From Paenibacillus elgii NBRC 100335 (GTDB taxonomy: Bacteria > Bacillota > Bacilli > Paenibacillales > NBRC-103111): DNA of 64,000 nucleotides. The notes beneath the pieces are model-generated. The model saw only the letters and a program-made list of their open reading frames with translations, was not told the DNA's origin and did not search any database. How positions within the stretch are numbered: position 1 is the stretch's first letter; every line of letters starts with the position of its first letter. This document shows positions 43,291-52,652 of the stretch, in pieces. The DNA lies in contig NZ_BIMB01000002.1 of the NCBI RefSeq assembly GCF_004000865.1, forward strand, positions 186,001 to 250,000. The letters run 5' to 3'. Made by a program: the position numbers and the translations under genes.

Positions 43291-43695
43291 CTACGGCCAA
43301 ATCGCCGCTTCTTCCCGGCTCGATGGCCTGGCGTATAAATTATTGCTCATTGGGCCCGAGTAGACGATATACCGAACCACTTTGCCTTTATCGCAAAAAA
43401 CGATGATTTTGTTGGCATCGTCATAGGACAAATGTCGATCGGTCCAATGATAGCCCACAGCGGCATTAATGGTTTGCGGATCGGTGTAAGGTCCAAAGAC
43501 GTACACCTTGTCCCAAGCGAAGTCGGTATGATCTTTCAAATAAACGGCTGCGCCCGCTTCCCGGGCTTTGGACGCTTCTTTCTCAATGACGCGGGCGAGC
43601 TGCTGCTCCGGGCTCCCCATTTCGAGCCGGATCACGCCGTAAATGACGGCTGCGGCAAAAAACATGGCTGCGACGATTGCTATTTTTTTCTTCAT
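43291..43695 (-). CDS. Membrane-anchored protein of unknown function
   Basis: A 134-residue protein with one N-terminal hydrophobic segment (KIAIVAAMFFAAAVIYGVI) and a short outer domain rich in aromatic and Asp residues (DKVYVFGPYTDPQTIN, NKIIVFCDKGKVVRYIVY). I do not recognise the family. Its ATG lies one base after the stop of the acetyltransferase gene, so the two are probably co-transcribed. Confidence 0.65.
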   Translation of the reverse strand: MKKKIAIVAAMFFAAAVIYGVIRLEMGSPEQQLARVIEKEASKAREAGAAVYLKDHTDFAWDKVYVFGPYTDPQTINAAVGYHWTDRHLSYDDANKIIVFCDKGKVVRYIVYSGPMSNNLYARPSSREEAAIWP

Positions 43696-43696
43696 G

Positions 43697-44128
43697 CTAC
43701 AGCTCTTTTCGGAACACTTGCTGCGTCTTCGTATTTTCGAATCCTGCATGCTTGTAAAATTGGTGGGCCTCCACTCGGGTGACGTTGACCCGGACGCGAA
43801 GCTCTTGGTAGCCCTTCGTTCTTGCCCATTCCTCGCAACGTCGTACCAACTGTTGGCCGATCCGCTGGCCTCTGAACTCCTGATCTACGACCAGGCCTCC
43901 GATTTCAGCGTAGGGCGGAGATTCGACCAGCAATCTTCCATGCGCATGAATCCAGCCGACGAGCTTGCTCAGCGCTTCCGCCACGATCACGACATGATCG
44001 TCCGCATTCAGAATCGGAGCTAACCTTGCTTCGATTTGCTCCGCGTTAGCGGGGTAGCCCAATTGATCGGATAACCGGGCAATTTCCAGGCTATCCTGCA
44101 GCACGGCTTTCCGGTAATGCAAGTCCAT
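43697..44128 (-). CDS. GNAT-family N-acetyltransferase
   Basis: A 143-residue GNAT enzyme. The acetyl-CoA loop is VVDQEFRGQRIGQQLV (Q/R-x-x-G-x-G/A type), and the C-terminal VTRVEAHQFYKHAGFENT is the last conserved block. The acceptor substrate is not predictable. Confidence 0.85.
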   Translation of the reverse strand: MDLHYRKAVLQDSLEIARLSDQLGYPANAEQIEARLAPILNADDHVVIVAEALSKLVGWIHAHGRLLVESPPYAEIGGLVVDQEFRGQRIGQQLVRRCEEWARTKGYQELRVRVNVTRVEAHQFYKHAGFENTKTQQVFRKEL

Positions 44129-44237
44129 TTCGTCTCATCCCCAGTCTACGTGCTCTTTTTTCTTTTACACCGTCAGCAACCAGTTTATCATATCCTCCTC
44201 CCTAAAAATAACGTTTGTGGCGACCAGCCGGAAACGC

Positions 44238-44265
44238 AAAAAGGACCGGGGCAAAGCCCAGTCCC
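44238..44265 (-). terminator. Terminator of the M28 aminopeptidase gene
   Basis: GGACTGGGC pairs with GCCCCGGTCC around a 3-nt loop on the minus strand and is followed by five T. Confidence 0.8.
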
Positions 44266-44276
44266 TAGGAAGCGGA

Positions 44277-45674
44277 TCAAACCGGCGGATTCGGGTCGTA
44301 CGGATAGTTTACCGGCGTAAAGAAATCCTTGTATCGTTTGAATGTCGGTGTCGTCGGCGACAAGATTTCCACTACGGAATTGCCGACAATCGTTGCGACG
44401 TTGGCCAATTTGTCCTTGCTGATTTTATCGATGGTGTCGTACCGGGTATGGTATTCGGGCTCGGCAGGGGAATGGGTGTACAAAGCGGTGGCGACTCCCC
44501 GCTGGTAGAACGGAACATGATCGCTTCGTCCAAAGCGGCCGTACGGAATGACCCCGGATAATCTGGAGGCAAAGGTCGCGCCCAGGTCGGTGACCACGTT
44601 TTTCTGTCCGTTTACCGTGTACATGCCCAAGGTGCCGGAATTTTTGCTGCCTACCATATCGAGTTGAAAATGCCCGATGAACCGGCCGATATCCGTGGAG
44701 CTGAGCGAGTTGGCGTAGGCCTGAGAGCCGTATAAGCCGTATTCTTCCGCGCCGAACGTCAGGAAACGCACCTCCGAATCCCGCTGGGTACCCGCGACGG
44801 CCCGCGCCACTTCCAGCACAATGCCCACGCCGGAAGCATCGTCGTTCGCTCCGGGGCCTGCGGACACCGAGTCGTGATGAGCGCCGACCGTAACCAGATC
44901 ACTGGTCGTTGTCGTCGTATTGGGCCTTAACGTAGCCACGACGTTGTAGGAGGTGGCGGCCATGGCGGCTACGCCTTGAACACTGAGACGTACCCGAGGG
45001 CCGCCGTTTGCCGCCGTCTTTTGCTTCAAGGCTTGCGCGTCTTTGCCCGACAGGCTGACGGTCGGAAGGGAAAGAGTGCTGAATTGCGTATCCAAAATCG
45101 GGGTATCGGAGGAAGGATTATAAAGAATGACGGCCACGGCGCCTTGATCCGCGACATTAGCGATTTTTGCATTGGTATCGATTTGGCCCGCTTCGATCAG
45201 AGCTATCTTTCCTTTGAGCTCCAGACCCTTTACATCCTGCGGCGTTCCTTTTTTCGCATCGACAACCTCGCCGCTGACATCGCCGCCTTGCGTGTTTTGC
45301 AGGGCTTGCGGAGCAAGCTGCTGGCTTGCCAGTCCATGAGTTCCTTCGATCGTCAGTTGAATGCTGCTTGGGGCGGTAAATTTGGGGAACGTAAAGGACT
45401 GCAGGTTGACCGTGTAGCCGTACTTCTCGAGCTCGCCTTTGATGTACTGCACCGCATTGTACTCATTTTGCGTCCCGGCTACCCTCGAAGACGCGGCCAA
45501 GCGCGAAACGTGGTTGAAAATGGCGTCCCCGTTCACGGTGATGGCGTTAGCCGAGCCATGGACGACAGCGCCTTCGGGTCCGGCCTCCGGAGGAGCCGCT
45601 AACGCGAGCCCTGCGCCCGATCCCCAGCAAAGAGCGGCGGTCAAAAGTAAACGCGACCAAAAAATTCCTTTCAT
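44277..45674 (-). CDS. Secreted M28 zinc aminopeptidase with PA domain
   Basis: About 465 residues. It has a signal peptide (to about residue 27), a protease-associated (PA) insert around 130-240 (IALIEAGQIDTNAKIANVAD), and an M28 catalytic domain with metal-binding GAHHDSV, NDDASG, AEEYGLYG, LDMVG and SDHVPF. This is the layout of B. subtilis YwaD-type leucyl aminopeptidases, which trim extracellular peptides. The second of two consecutive ATGs is taken. It fits the peptide-feeding theme of the two Opp systems. Confidence 0.87.
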   Translation of the reverse strand: MKGIFWSRLLLTAALCWGSGAGLALAAPPEAGPEGAVVHGSANAITVNGDAIFNHVSRLAASSRVAGTQNEYNAVQYIKGELEKYGYTVNLQSFTFPKFTAPSSIQLTIEGTHGLASQQLAPQALQNTQGGDVSGEVVDAKKGTPQDVKGLELKGKIALIEAGQIDTNAKIANVADQGAVAVILYNPSSDTPILDTQFSTLSLPTVSLSGKDAQALKQKTAANGGPRVRLSVQGVAAMAATSYNVVATLRPNTTTTTSDLVTVGAHHDSVSAGPGANDDASGVGIVLEVARAVAGTQRDSEVRFLTFGAEEYGLYGSQAYANSLSSTDIGRFIGHFQLDMVGSKNSGTLGMYTVNGQKNVVTDLGATFASRLSGVIPYGRFGRSDHVPFYQRGVATALYTHSPAEPEYHTRYDTIDKISKDKLANVATIVGNSVVEILSPTTPTFKRYKDFFTPVNYPYDPNPPV

Positions 45675-45767
45675 CATGTCACTCCTTTTTGTTGTGAAAT
45701 GTAATACGCTTCTACTTTATTGCAGCGGTTAGCTCAAATATGTATGCATTTTTGGAATGAACGAATG

Positions 45768-45814
45768 AAAAAAGCGCAGCCATCTTCCCGTAGCAGGGGG
45801 AGGCTTGCGCTTTT
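45768..45814 (-). terminator. Terminator of the VOC gene
   Basis: AAAAGCGCA and TGCGCTTTT form the outer stem with an inner AGCC/GGCT pair. T-runs follow on the minus strand. Confidence 0.75.
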
Positions 45815-45849
45815 GAATAATTAACCTATGTTTAATTTCATTTAATCGA

Positions 45850-46533
45850 TCAAGCCTGCCCGTTCACGCTCTCGATCCGATACGGCTTCGGTCCAAGCTC
45901 GATAATGCCGGCACGGTCCGTCCGAAGCTTAACCGTCGTCGAAAAAATACCGGGCATCCGCTCATCCGGAAACCAAGGGCGTTTGTGATCGATCACGATC
46001 AGCAGACCTTCCACATCGCCGACCGCGGCAAATCGCAGGCCGTCTCCGCTCCATTTCTCCAGCGACAACGATTCGTGCAGCTGCCGGAGGGCGGCAGGCA
46101 GATCCTCGACCGGAAGCCCGATCTCGCTAATCCGTAAAATATCCTTGGACGAGAAAGGCTCGTTGGTTGCATTGCTCAAGGAATGATGGGCGATCAATTC
46201 GACGAGATTGCCGTCCGGATCGTAGAAATATAAGGCCGTGGCATTCCAATTCGGAAAAGGATATTGCGCGGCATCGTCTTTGGCAATCGGCTCGATTCCT
46301 TTGCTGCGCACCCATTCCAGCGCTTCGTTCGCTTTATTGTCGGGAATCGTGAAGGCGATGTGGTAATAAGCTTGTTCCCGGTCATCCGCCATAAAAGTAA
46401 GCTTGGATTCGCCTGCCTGAATCACCAGCGAATCCGCATTCTCTTCCAGCACGGGAAGCTGAAGCGTATCGCGATAGAACTGTTTTGTCGCCTCGTAATT
46501 GGAGGAATGCAAAATCACTTCGCTTATTTTCAT
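45850..46533 (-). CDS. VOC/glyoxalase-family protein
   Basis: A 227-residue protein with two VOC half-domains. The first is well conserved (VILHSSNYEATKQFYRDTLQLPVLEE, TALYFYDPDGNLVELIAHH) with metal-ligand candidates His12 and Glu in NLVELI. The second is shorter. It is probably a metal-dependent dioxygenase or lyase, or a small-molecule binding protein; the substrate is unknown. The ATG at 46533 follows AAGGAG. It lies 23 bp after the YitT-family gene. Confidence 0.8.
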   Translation of the reverse strand: MKISEVILHSSNYEATKQFYRDTLQLPVLEENADSLVIQAGESKLTFMADDREQAYYHIAFTIPDNKANEALEWVRSKGIEPIAKDDAAQYPFPNWNATALYFYDPDGNLVELIAHHSLSNATNEPFSSKDILRISEIGLPVEDLPAALRQLHESLSLEKWSGDGLRFAAVGDVEGLLIVIDHKRPWFPDERMPGIFSTTVKLRTDRAGIIELGPKPYRIESVNGQA

Positions 46534-46556
46534 GTCGATCTCTCCTTCGTGATAGG

Positions 46557-47471
46557 TCACGAGAAGACTTTCGACGCGTCCCTTCCTGCCCGCGGAACCA
46601 AGGGATAGCTGTGGAACCCTTGTCCGTACACTTCGCTGGCCTCGCTTAGAATGACGAACGCTTGCGGATCTACCGTGCTGACGATCCGCTTAAGCGGCGC
46701 AATGTCGGCATTCCTCAGGACGACCATCAGTACCCCACGGGGTTCCCCGGTATAGCCGCCCCAGCTTGTGAACCGGGTCAAACCGCGGTCCAATTCCAGC
46801 AAAATCGCAGCGCGCAGCGTCTCTTCGCGTGTTTGATCCGTAATGATAAAGGCTACCTTGGAATCCGATGCCGAATGGATCAGCTCCAGCGCCTTTTTGG
46901 TTAAAAATAATCCGATCCATGCATACAGCGCCTTCTCCGGCGTAAAGACAATCGCAGCCGTTAAAATAACGGCAAAGTCGAGGATCAGCAGCGCCTTCCC
47001 CAGCCCGATGCCGAGCTTGCGATTTAGAAGCAGCGCCACGATCGTAAACCCGCCGGAGGAGGCGTTGCCTTTGAAAATCAAGCCGAGCCCGAGCCCTGTT
47101 CCGATACCGCCATATATGGCGGCCAGCAGCATGTTGTCGGTCAGCGACGGCACGCCTTCGGTCAATAGGATACACAAAGGCAGCAGGACGGAGCCCAGTA
47201 CCGTTTTGACCGCAAATCCCCGGCCGAATACCGCCGCTCCCGCCAGAAGCAGCGGCACGTTGATCAGCCATTGGCTGATCGCCGGCTTCAATCCCGTTAC
47301 ATATTCGAGGACGGTGGACAAGCCGGTCACACCGCCCGCAGCAATCTGATGCGGATGCTGAAACATGTTATAGCTGATTGCCATCAGCAGGCAACCGATT
47401 GTCAAGTAAGCCATCTGCACTCCGAAGGCCGCCGCACGGCCATACCCGGAAGTGCCGCGATCCTGTTTCAT
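46557..47471 (-). CDS. YitT-family membrane protein
   Basis: A 304-residue DUF161/DUF2179 protein with about five or six membrane segments (MFQHPHQIAAGGVTGLSTVLEY, KGNASSGGFTIVALLLNRKLGIGLG) and a C-terminal soluble DUF2179 domain (LDRGLTRFTSWGGYTGEPRGVLM). The function is unknown, though distribution suggests transport. The start is ATG 47471; a GTG four codons upstream is also possible. Confidence 0.87.
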   Translation of the reverse strand: MKQDRGTSGYGRAAAFGVQMAYLTIGCLLMAISYNMFQHPHQIAAGGVTGLSTVLEYVTGLKPAISQWLINVPLLLAGAAVFGRGFAVKTVLGSVLLPLCILLTEGVPSLTDNMLLAAIYGGIGTGLGLGLIFKGNASSGGFTIVALLLNRKLGIGLGKALLILDFAVILTAAIVFTPEKALYAWIGLFLTKKALELIHSASDSKVAFIITDQTREETLRAAILLELDRGLTRFTSWGGYTGEPRGVLMVVLRNADIAPLKRIVSTVDPQAFVILSEASEVYGQGFHSYPLVPRAGRDASKVFS

Positions 47472-47645
47472 GTTGCCTTGCACACTCCCTGCTCTTGGAT
47501 GTAGTTCTTCATCTTTTTATCATGAATGCTACACCCCTGCAAGAGTGCAGTGCAACGCGAATTCGCTGTATAACGCCTACGCCGCAGTGCTTTCACACTT
47601 TCTTGCAGTACAGCAATTCGGTCAACCCCGGCTTGCTTTCAACTG

Positions 47646-47890
47646 TTACCCAATCTGCAAAATCTCGCGTTCTGCATGGCGTCCGCCGTTCTTTTCACCG
47701 ATGACTTCCATAGCCTCCGGACCGCCGGCATGCATCGCCCATTTCTGAATTTCGCTCACTACTTCGCGCAACGCCTGTCCCTTCACTGTCAGCTCATAGT
47801 CTATGCGTACCGGAATTTGGTTACGAACCTGTCACCGGCTTCCGACAGTTCATGAAGCGCACGGGCCGCCTGTTCGCCGCTATGTACCAT
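47646..47890 (-). pseudogene. HxlR-family regulator remnant
   Basis: The C-terminal block RNQIPVRIDYELTVKGQALREVV... followed by EIQKWA is the HxlR wing and last helix. A preceding segment (MVHSGEQAARALHELSEAGD) starts at a good GGGAGG site but is in another frame, so a one-base shift near 47826 is needed. The usual winged-helix core upstream is missing. It is interpreted as a decayed, truncated regulator gene. Confidence 0.5.
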
Positions 47891-47977
47891 GAGAGGTCCT
47901 CCCTTCACATAAGGATTTTATATACTTTTTATACTTTTATGTTTATAAATTATGAGATCATTTTGCGGATTTGTCAA

Positions 47978-48676
47978 TCACTTCACTGGACTTTTTTTCC
48001 AACCTGCCATGACCACGAAATTAAAATATTTGTAAATGCAATCCGCGTCCGAAAATCCCGCCTGCTTCAGCCAGACAAGCTGCTCCTCCAAGGTGGACAT
48101 TCGATCCAGCTTGGTCCGTTCGTAAGCCGCCGAAATTTCGGCTGCTGACAGCCCGCTGTTCTCCACCTTGCGTCTCCAATCCTGCTTATACCGCTCCTCC
48201 AGCGCAGGTGTGCTTCCCAACACCTGATCCGCGTTAATAAACAGTCCGTTGTCGTTCAGCAAGGCGTAGGCGGTACGGTATACCTTTTGCTTCTCAGCAT
48301 CAGCAAGATGGTGAATCGAAAGGGACGAGATGACGATGTCATACTTTTCCCAGTACTCACAGGTTGTGTAATCCCCAACAATATACGTGACATTCGGCAC
48401 GCCGCTGAATCTCGTCCGGGCCACCTCCAGCATCGGGCCGGAAAGATCTACCAGCGTCAGCTTGGCACGGGGATGCTTCTGCAGCATGAACGCCGAAAAC
48501 AAGCCGGTGCCCGCGCCCAAATCCAAAATGCTCGGAGCATCGTTCCCCTCATCCATTAGCGAAACGGCAATTTGGTAAAAGTCATCGAAGCAGGGAATCA
48601 ATTTGCGTCTTTGGCGGTCGTATGCGCTTGCGGCTTCGTTAAACTGTTCCATAAGCTGCTTTTTGGTATGGTCCAT
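47978..48676 (-). CDS. Class I SAM-dependent methyltransferase
   Basis: A 232-residue Rossmann-fold methyltransferase. Motif I is SILDLGAGTGLFSA, motif II LTLVDLSGPML, then VGDYTTCEY and the post-motif ISSLSIHHLADAEK. This resembles the small-molecule methyltransferase group; the substrate is unknown. It is divergent from the secreted protein at 48924. Confidence 0.85.
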   Translation of the reverse strand: MDHTKKQLMEQFNEAASAYDRQRRKLIPCFDDFYQIAVSLMDEGNDAPSILDLGAGTGLFSAFMLQKHPRAKLTLVDLSGPMLEVARTRFSGVPNVTYIVGDYTTCEYWEKYDIVISSLSIHHLADAEKQKVYRTAYALLNDNGLFINADQVLGSTPALEERYKQDWRRKVENSGLSAAEISAAYERTKLDRMSTLEEQLVWLKQAGFSDADCIYKYFNFVVMAGWKKSPVK

Positions 48677-48772
48677 CCCGGTTCCCTCCAGAGAATAAGA
48701 TTAGAAGATTGCTTTAGCGATAGTATAAGCAAAGTACAGTTATAATAAAAATATATTAAACTTATAAAATAT

Positions 48773-48808
48773 ATAGTTAATAACTATGAATATATGCTGA
48801 TCAGCATA
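48773..48808. promoter_or_regulatory. Two adjacent palindromes in divergent region
   Basis: ATAGTTA-A-TAACTAT (48773-48787) and TATGCTGATCAGCATA (48793-48808) are both perfect. They sit in an AT-rich 247-bp gap between the methyltransferase and the secreted protein and could be operators for one or both genes. Confidence 0.5.
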
Positions 48809-48923
48809 GCCTAACTGCGCATACCCATAATATAGCTCTTTTTATGGAAATATATTTAAATATTAGGTGAACAATGGTATTATTATAGAGTAAAATTATT
48901 CCAAAATTCAGGAGGTTTGGATC

Positions 48924-49613
48924 ATGAAAAAAACATTTCTTGTCCTGCTGGTCTTCATCGCATCGCTTAGCGCATCCTTGTCCGCATCTGCTGCAAATCG
49001 GGATTCCTGGATTAAGTGGTATACGCAATCCTCGACTTATTCGGGAATTGTCGGGGAACTTATCGTTCCATCAAATGTGAATGCAACCAATAGCAGCGTA
49101 TTAAACTTTCAGTTAGGTTTGGGCGACTATGTTGAAAGCGGAATTTCTTATACTGCCGGTAAATATAAGGCCTTCATCAACACCGGGTACCACGCTTGCA
49201 AAAATACAGGAAAATCGGATAGCGAATGTGCCCCCTACTGGAGATCCGAATTTTTGAATGTACAGCCATCGCCAGGTGAAAAAATTACCGTCAAAATTGT
49301 CAATAACGGAAACAGTACGTTTGACTTTTATGTCAACGGATCAAGGGTGATTAACGGCGCCGACTGGGGGACAAGAAAACACTTCCTTACGATACCTGCC
49401 ACAACACAAGTTAAACAAATGCACATTACAACCGACACGGATGGAAAAACGCACTATTCCAACGCGTCATGGCAAAACGTTAAGATGAGAGCCAACGCCT
49501 CAGGAAGCACTTACACGGATTGGAACAGCAGTACGCCGGTCATCGCTGCCCACCAAAACCAATCGGATTTTATCATTCATAGTAAATATGATCCGTTGAA
49601 AACATCAAGATAA
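48924..49613 (+). CDS. Secreted protein of unknown function
   Basis: A 229-residue exported protein with a clear signal peptide (FLVLLVFIASLSASLSASA, cleavage after about residue 24). The mature part is beta-rich and polar with many Ser, Thr and Asn, a possible disulfide pair (HACKNTGKSDSECAPYW) and a lectin-like pattern (GEKITVKIVNNGNSTFDFYV). I do not recognise the family. AGGAGG precedes the ATG. Composition is AT-richer than its neighbours, hinting at transfer. Confidence 0.7.
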   Translation: MKKTFLVLLVFIASLSASLSASAANRDSWIKWYTQSSTYSGIVGELIVPSNVNATNSSVLNFQLGLGDYVESGISYTAGKYKAFINTGYHACKNTGKSDSECAPYWRSEFLNVQPSPGEKITVKIVNNGNSTFDFYVNGSRVINGADWGTRKHFLTIPATTQVKQMHITTDTDGKTHYSNASWQNVKMRANASGSTYTDWNSSTPVIAAHQNQSDFIIHSKYDPLKTSR

Positions 49614-49653
49614 GATGGGTATACGGATCGTTTAACAGTAAGTATTGAAACAA

Positions 49654-49674
49654 GGAGCTGCGATCCGCAGCTCC
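49654..49674. other. Hairpin between secreted protein and trxB
   Basis: GGAGCTGCG and CGCAGCTCC form a 9-bp stem with a 3-nt loop downstream of the secreted-protein gene. It lacks a T-run on the plus strand. It may help separate the convergent genes. Confidence 0.45.
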
Positions 49675-49677
49675 CGA

Positions 49678-49715
49678 GAAAAACAACTGCCCTGGCGCCG
49701 TTGCAGACGCCAGGG
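49678..49715 (-). terminator. Terminator of trxB
   Basis: On the minus strand CCCTGGCG pairs with CGCCAGGG, followed by CAGTTGTTTTTC. Confidence 0.75.
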
Positions 49716-49734
49716 TCAGTCCAATCCGATTCTA

Positions 49735-50676
49735 TTACCGCGCAAGCTCCTTCAGCTCGGCCGACTCCAGAAATCTCTCGCAATCGAGCGCCGCCATGCA
49801 GCCTGTGCCCGCTGCGCTGATCGCCTGCCGATACCGGCTGTCCTGTACGTCGCCGCACGCGAATACGCCGGGAATGTTCGTTTCCGTCGTGCCGGGCTTC
49901 ACCAGCAGGTAACCGTGATCGTCGGTCGTCAGCTGGTCGTCCAGAAACTTCGTATTCGGCGTGTGGCCGATCGCTACGAAGATGCCGTCTACCTCGATGA
50001 TTTCTTCCTCGCCAGTGTCGTTGTTTCTCACCTTAAGCCCAGTCACGCCCCGCTCGCCCGCGATGACTTCCAGCGGGGTCCGGTTCAGCTGCCAGCTGAT
50101 TTTCTCATTGGCGCGTGCCCGCTCCTGCATGATCTTCGACGCGCGAAGCTCGGTGCGCCGGTTCACCAGAACGACCTCCGAAGCGAAGCGGGTCAGGAAG
50201 TTCGCCTCTTCCATGGCCGAATCCCCGCCGCCGATGACGATAATTTTTTTGCCCCGGAAGAAGAAGCCGTCGCATGTCGCACAGGTGCTTACCCCGCGGC
50301 CGACGTTTTCTTTTTCCCCCGGAATGCCGAGGTATTTCGCAGAAGCTCCGGTGGAGACGATCACCGTTTCCGCTTGAATGTCGCCCATGCCTTCGACCGA
50401 AAGGGTAAACGGCCGCTTGGAGAGATCGGCTTTGTTCACCCATCCCGTCCGGAATTCGGCGCCGAAGCGCTCGGCCTGCTTACGCATATTATCCATTAAC
50501 TCGGGGCCCATGATTCCTTCCGGGAAGCCCGGGAAGTTCTCGACCTCGGTCGTCGTCGTCAGTTGTCCCCCCGGCTCCGGACCTTCGATCACCAAGGGCT
50601 TCAATCCCGCTCTCGCCAAATAAATTGCCGCCGTCAACCCTCCGGGGCCGGTTCCGATAATTACGCTATTGTACAT
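49735..50676 (-). CDS. trxB: Thioredoxin reductase
   Basis: A 313-residue FAD- and NADPH-dependent enzyme that reduces thioredoxin. It has the FAD site GTGPGGLTAAIYLARAG, the redox pair CATC (Cys132, Cys135), the NADPH site GGGDSAMEEA and the C-terminal FACGDVQDSRYRQ. Length is normal. The ATG at 50676 follows GAAGGAGG. Confidence 0.95.
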   Translation of the reverse strand: MYNSVIIGTGPGGLTAAIYLARAGLKPLVIEGPEPGGQLTTTTEVENFPGFPEGIMGPELMDNMRKQAERFGAEFRTGWVNKADLSKRPFTLSVEGMGDIQAETVIVSTGASAKYLGIPGEKENVGRGVSTCATCDGFFFRGKKIIVIGGGDSAMEEANFLTRFASEVVLVNRRTELRASKIMQERARANEKISWQLNRTPLEVIAGERGVTGLKVRNNDTGEEEIIEVDGIFVAIGHTPNTKFLDDQLTTDDHGYLLVKPGTTETNIPGVFACGDVQDSRYRQAISAAGTGCMAALDCERFLESAELKELAR

Positions 50677-50777
50677 GATGTGTTCCTCCTTCATACTACC
50701 TATCCTTAAGCTTTATCATATCTCCCTCGGAGACAGGTTGCATGAAGGTTTGATTAAGGTCACATGAAGGATTCATG

Positions 50778-50819
50778 AAGAAAGCGCGAGCGACGGAGAT
50801 CTTCCTCCGCCAAGCGCTA
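50778..50819 (-). terminator. Terminator of the M20-Opp-S9 operon
   Basis: GCGC, CGGAG/CTCCG and GCGC form an interrupted stem that includes the last bases of the S9 peptidase gene on the minus strand and runs into TTTCTTC. Confidence 0.5.
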
Positions 50820-52637
50820 TGCTTCAAGATATTCCCGGAAAAAGCGGACAATTTCCGTATTCATCGCGATGTGATTTTCCATTTTCTCCGTTTGATGCCC
50901 TTCGTCCTCGAAAATAACCAGCTTCGCTTCTTGACCGCGGGCCTGCATGTCCGAATACAGCTGCTCGGCCTCGCTGACCGGAACGCGCGTATCGTTGCGG
51001 CCGTGGAAAATGAGCAGCGGCACCTTGATCTTCTGCGAATGGTTGAGCGGGGCGATCTCCTCGAAGAAGTCCGAATCGTCCGCCAGTGTGCCGTATTCCG
51101 CTTCGCGCAGCGCCCTGCGCCATTCCCCGGTGTTTTCCAGAAACGTGCGGAAATGCGAGATGCCGACGATGTCCACCCCGGCCGCCCATAAATCCGGGTA
51201 ATGGGTCAGCGCGGCCAGCACCATAAATCCGCCGTAGCTTCGCCCCATAACGCCGATTTTGCCGGTGTCAACCGTCGCGAAACGGCTCAAATCCTTCACC
51301 ATCCATGCCAGATCGGCCACCGCATCCATCCGTTTTCTCGCGTTGTCGAGGTTCAGATACGTTTTGCCGTAGCCCATACTGCCGCGCACGTTGGGCGTCA
51401 CGACGTTAAAGCCTTGCCCGACCAAATATTGAATGACCGGGTGAAATTCGAACCGGATCTGCGATTCCGGCCCGCCATGCACGTACACCACCGTAGGCGC
51501 GGGACCGCTTTCCTCCGTCTGTCCGGCGCTCCCGGCCGGCCGGTAATAAAAGTACGGCACCTCCACCCCGTCAAACGAACGGAACGTGCACAGCTCGGCC
51601 TCCTGCCACAGATGCTCAATCGTCTCCGATCTGCCGAACGAGGTGAGCCGCCGGAGCGTCTCGTCCTTCAACCCGTAGCGCCAGATGTCCCCCGGCAGCA
51701 CCGGGCTTTTCAGCGCGAAAATGAGCTCGTCGTCATTCAGCCACGACAGCGATGAAATCACGCCGCGCGGCAGCTCCACCGCTGTGGAATGTCCGCCTTC
51801 CACCTCATACAGGTATAGCGCGGAAATGCCGCCTTCGTTCACGGTATACGCGATCCGGCTGCCGTCCGGCGAAAGTTTCGCCGCCTCGATATCCCACGCC
51901 GGGACATGGACGAGCAGCTCCGCTCCCGCCCGCTCAGGGGAAAAGCGGTACAGCGCCATCGTGTTCTCGGCCGCATTGCTCACCAGATACCCCGTGCCGT
52001 CCTTCGCCAGCTGCACCGAAGCGTAATCGCCCGCCCCCGGCACGCCGATCTCCCGGATCGCGCCGCTGCGCAGATCAAGCACGTGCAGCGACTGGACCAC
52101 ATTCGTCACATCGGCCAAAATCAACAAGCCGCTGCCGTCCGGCAGCCAGCAGAGCGGTACGCACCGGCCCTCGTGCCGGTAAACCTCCTTGACCTGCTTC
52201 GTCTCGACGTCCTGCACGAAAACATCGAACAGCCCGGGACCCCGGCGGTTGCTTGAAAATGCGATTTTCCGTCCGCAGGGAGACCAGTCTCCGACATTGT
52301 GAAAATGCTGCGGGGACACCGTCAGCTCCTGCACGTCCAACGTGTCGTTGTCCAGCACGTAAAGCTGCTGCTTCTCGTTCCCTTTATGATCCATCCCAAT
52401 AACCGTCCGGGAGCCGCACGGAGAATGCTTGGCTTCCACGACCCGGTCGGGCAGCTGGATGACCTGCTCGCAGCGGTTCGTCGCCGCCTCCCAGCTCCAC
52501 AGCTGAGGCAGACCGGTTTTCTTAGTCAAAAACGTAACTCGGCCGCGCCCCGGAACCACTTGCGGCTGGGAGGCAGACAGTACGGTAAGATACGCGTGCA
52601 GCTTATCGTTTTGCTCGGTCAAAGCTTTCGATTCCAT
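50817..52637 (-). CDS. S9-family prolyl oligopeptidase-type peptidase
   Basis: A 606-residue serine peptidase. The first 340 residues form a beta-propeller (WD40-like repeats such as WSPCGRKIAFSSNRRGPG and LSPDGSRIAYTVNEGG), and the C-terminal 260 are an alpha/beta hydrolase with VYVHGGPESQIR, nucleophile GRSYGGFM, Asp in HGRNDTRVP and His in EDEGHQTEK. There is no signal peptide, so it acts in the cytoplasm, cutting imported short peptides. It is the last gene of the operon, 15 bp after the OppF-type ATPase. Confidence 0.88.
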   Translation of the reverse strand: MESKALTEQNDKLHAYLTVLSASQPQVVPGRGRVTFLTKKTGLPQLWSWEAATNRCEQVIQLPDRVVEAKHSPCGSRTVIGMDHKGNEKQQLYVLDNDTLDVQELTVSPQHFHNVGDWSPCGRKIAFSSNRRGPGLFDVFVQDVETKQVKEVYRHEGRCVPLCWLPDGSGLLILADVTNVVQSLHVLDLRSGAIREIGVPGAGDYASVQLAKDGTGYLVSNAAENTMALYRFSPERAGAELLVHVPAWDIEAAKLSPDGSRIAYTVNEGGISALYLYEVEGGHSTAVELPRGVISSLSWLNDDELIFALKSPVLPGDIWRYGLKDETLRRLTSFGRSETIEHLWQEAELCTFRSFDGVEVPYFYYRPAGSAGQTEESGPAPTVVYVHGGPESQIRFEFHPVIQYLVGQGFNVVTPNVRGSMGYGKTYLNLDNARKRMDAVADLAWMVKDLSRFATVDTGKIGVMGRSYGGFMVLAALTHYPDLWAAGVDIVGISHFRTFLENTGEWRRALREAEYGTLADDSDFFEEIAPLNHSQKIKVPLLIFHGRNDTRVPVSEAEQLYSDMQARGQEAKLVIFEDEGHQTEKMENHIAMNTEIVRFFREYLEA

Positions 52638-52652
52638 CGGTTGGTCGCTCCT

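Noticed and set aside
47378-47748. Plus-strand frames between YitT and the HxlR remnant
   Set aside because: No ribosome site or recognisable domain; they cover the YitT promoter region and part of the remnant.
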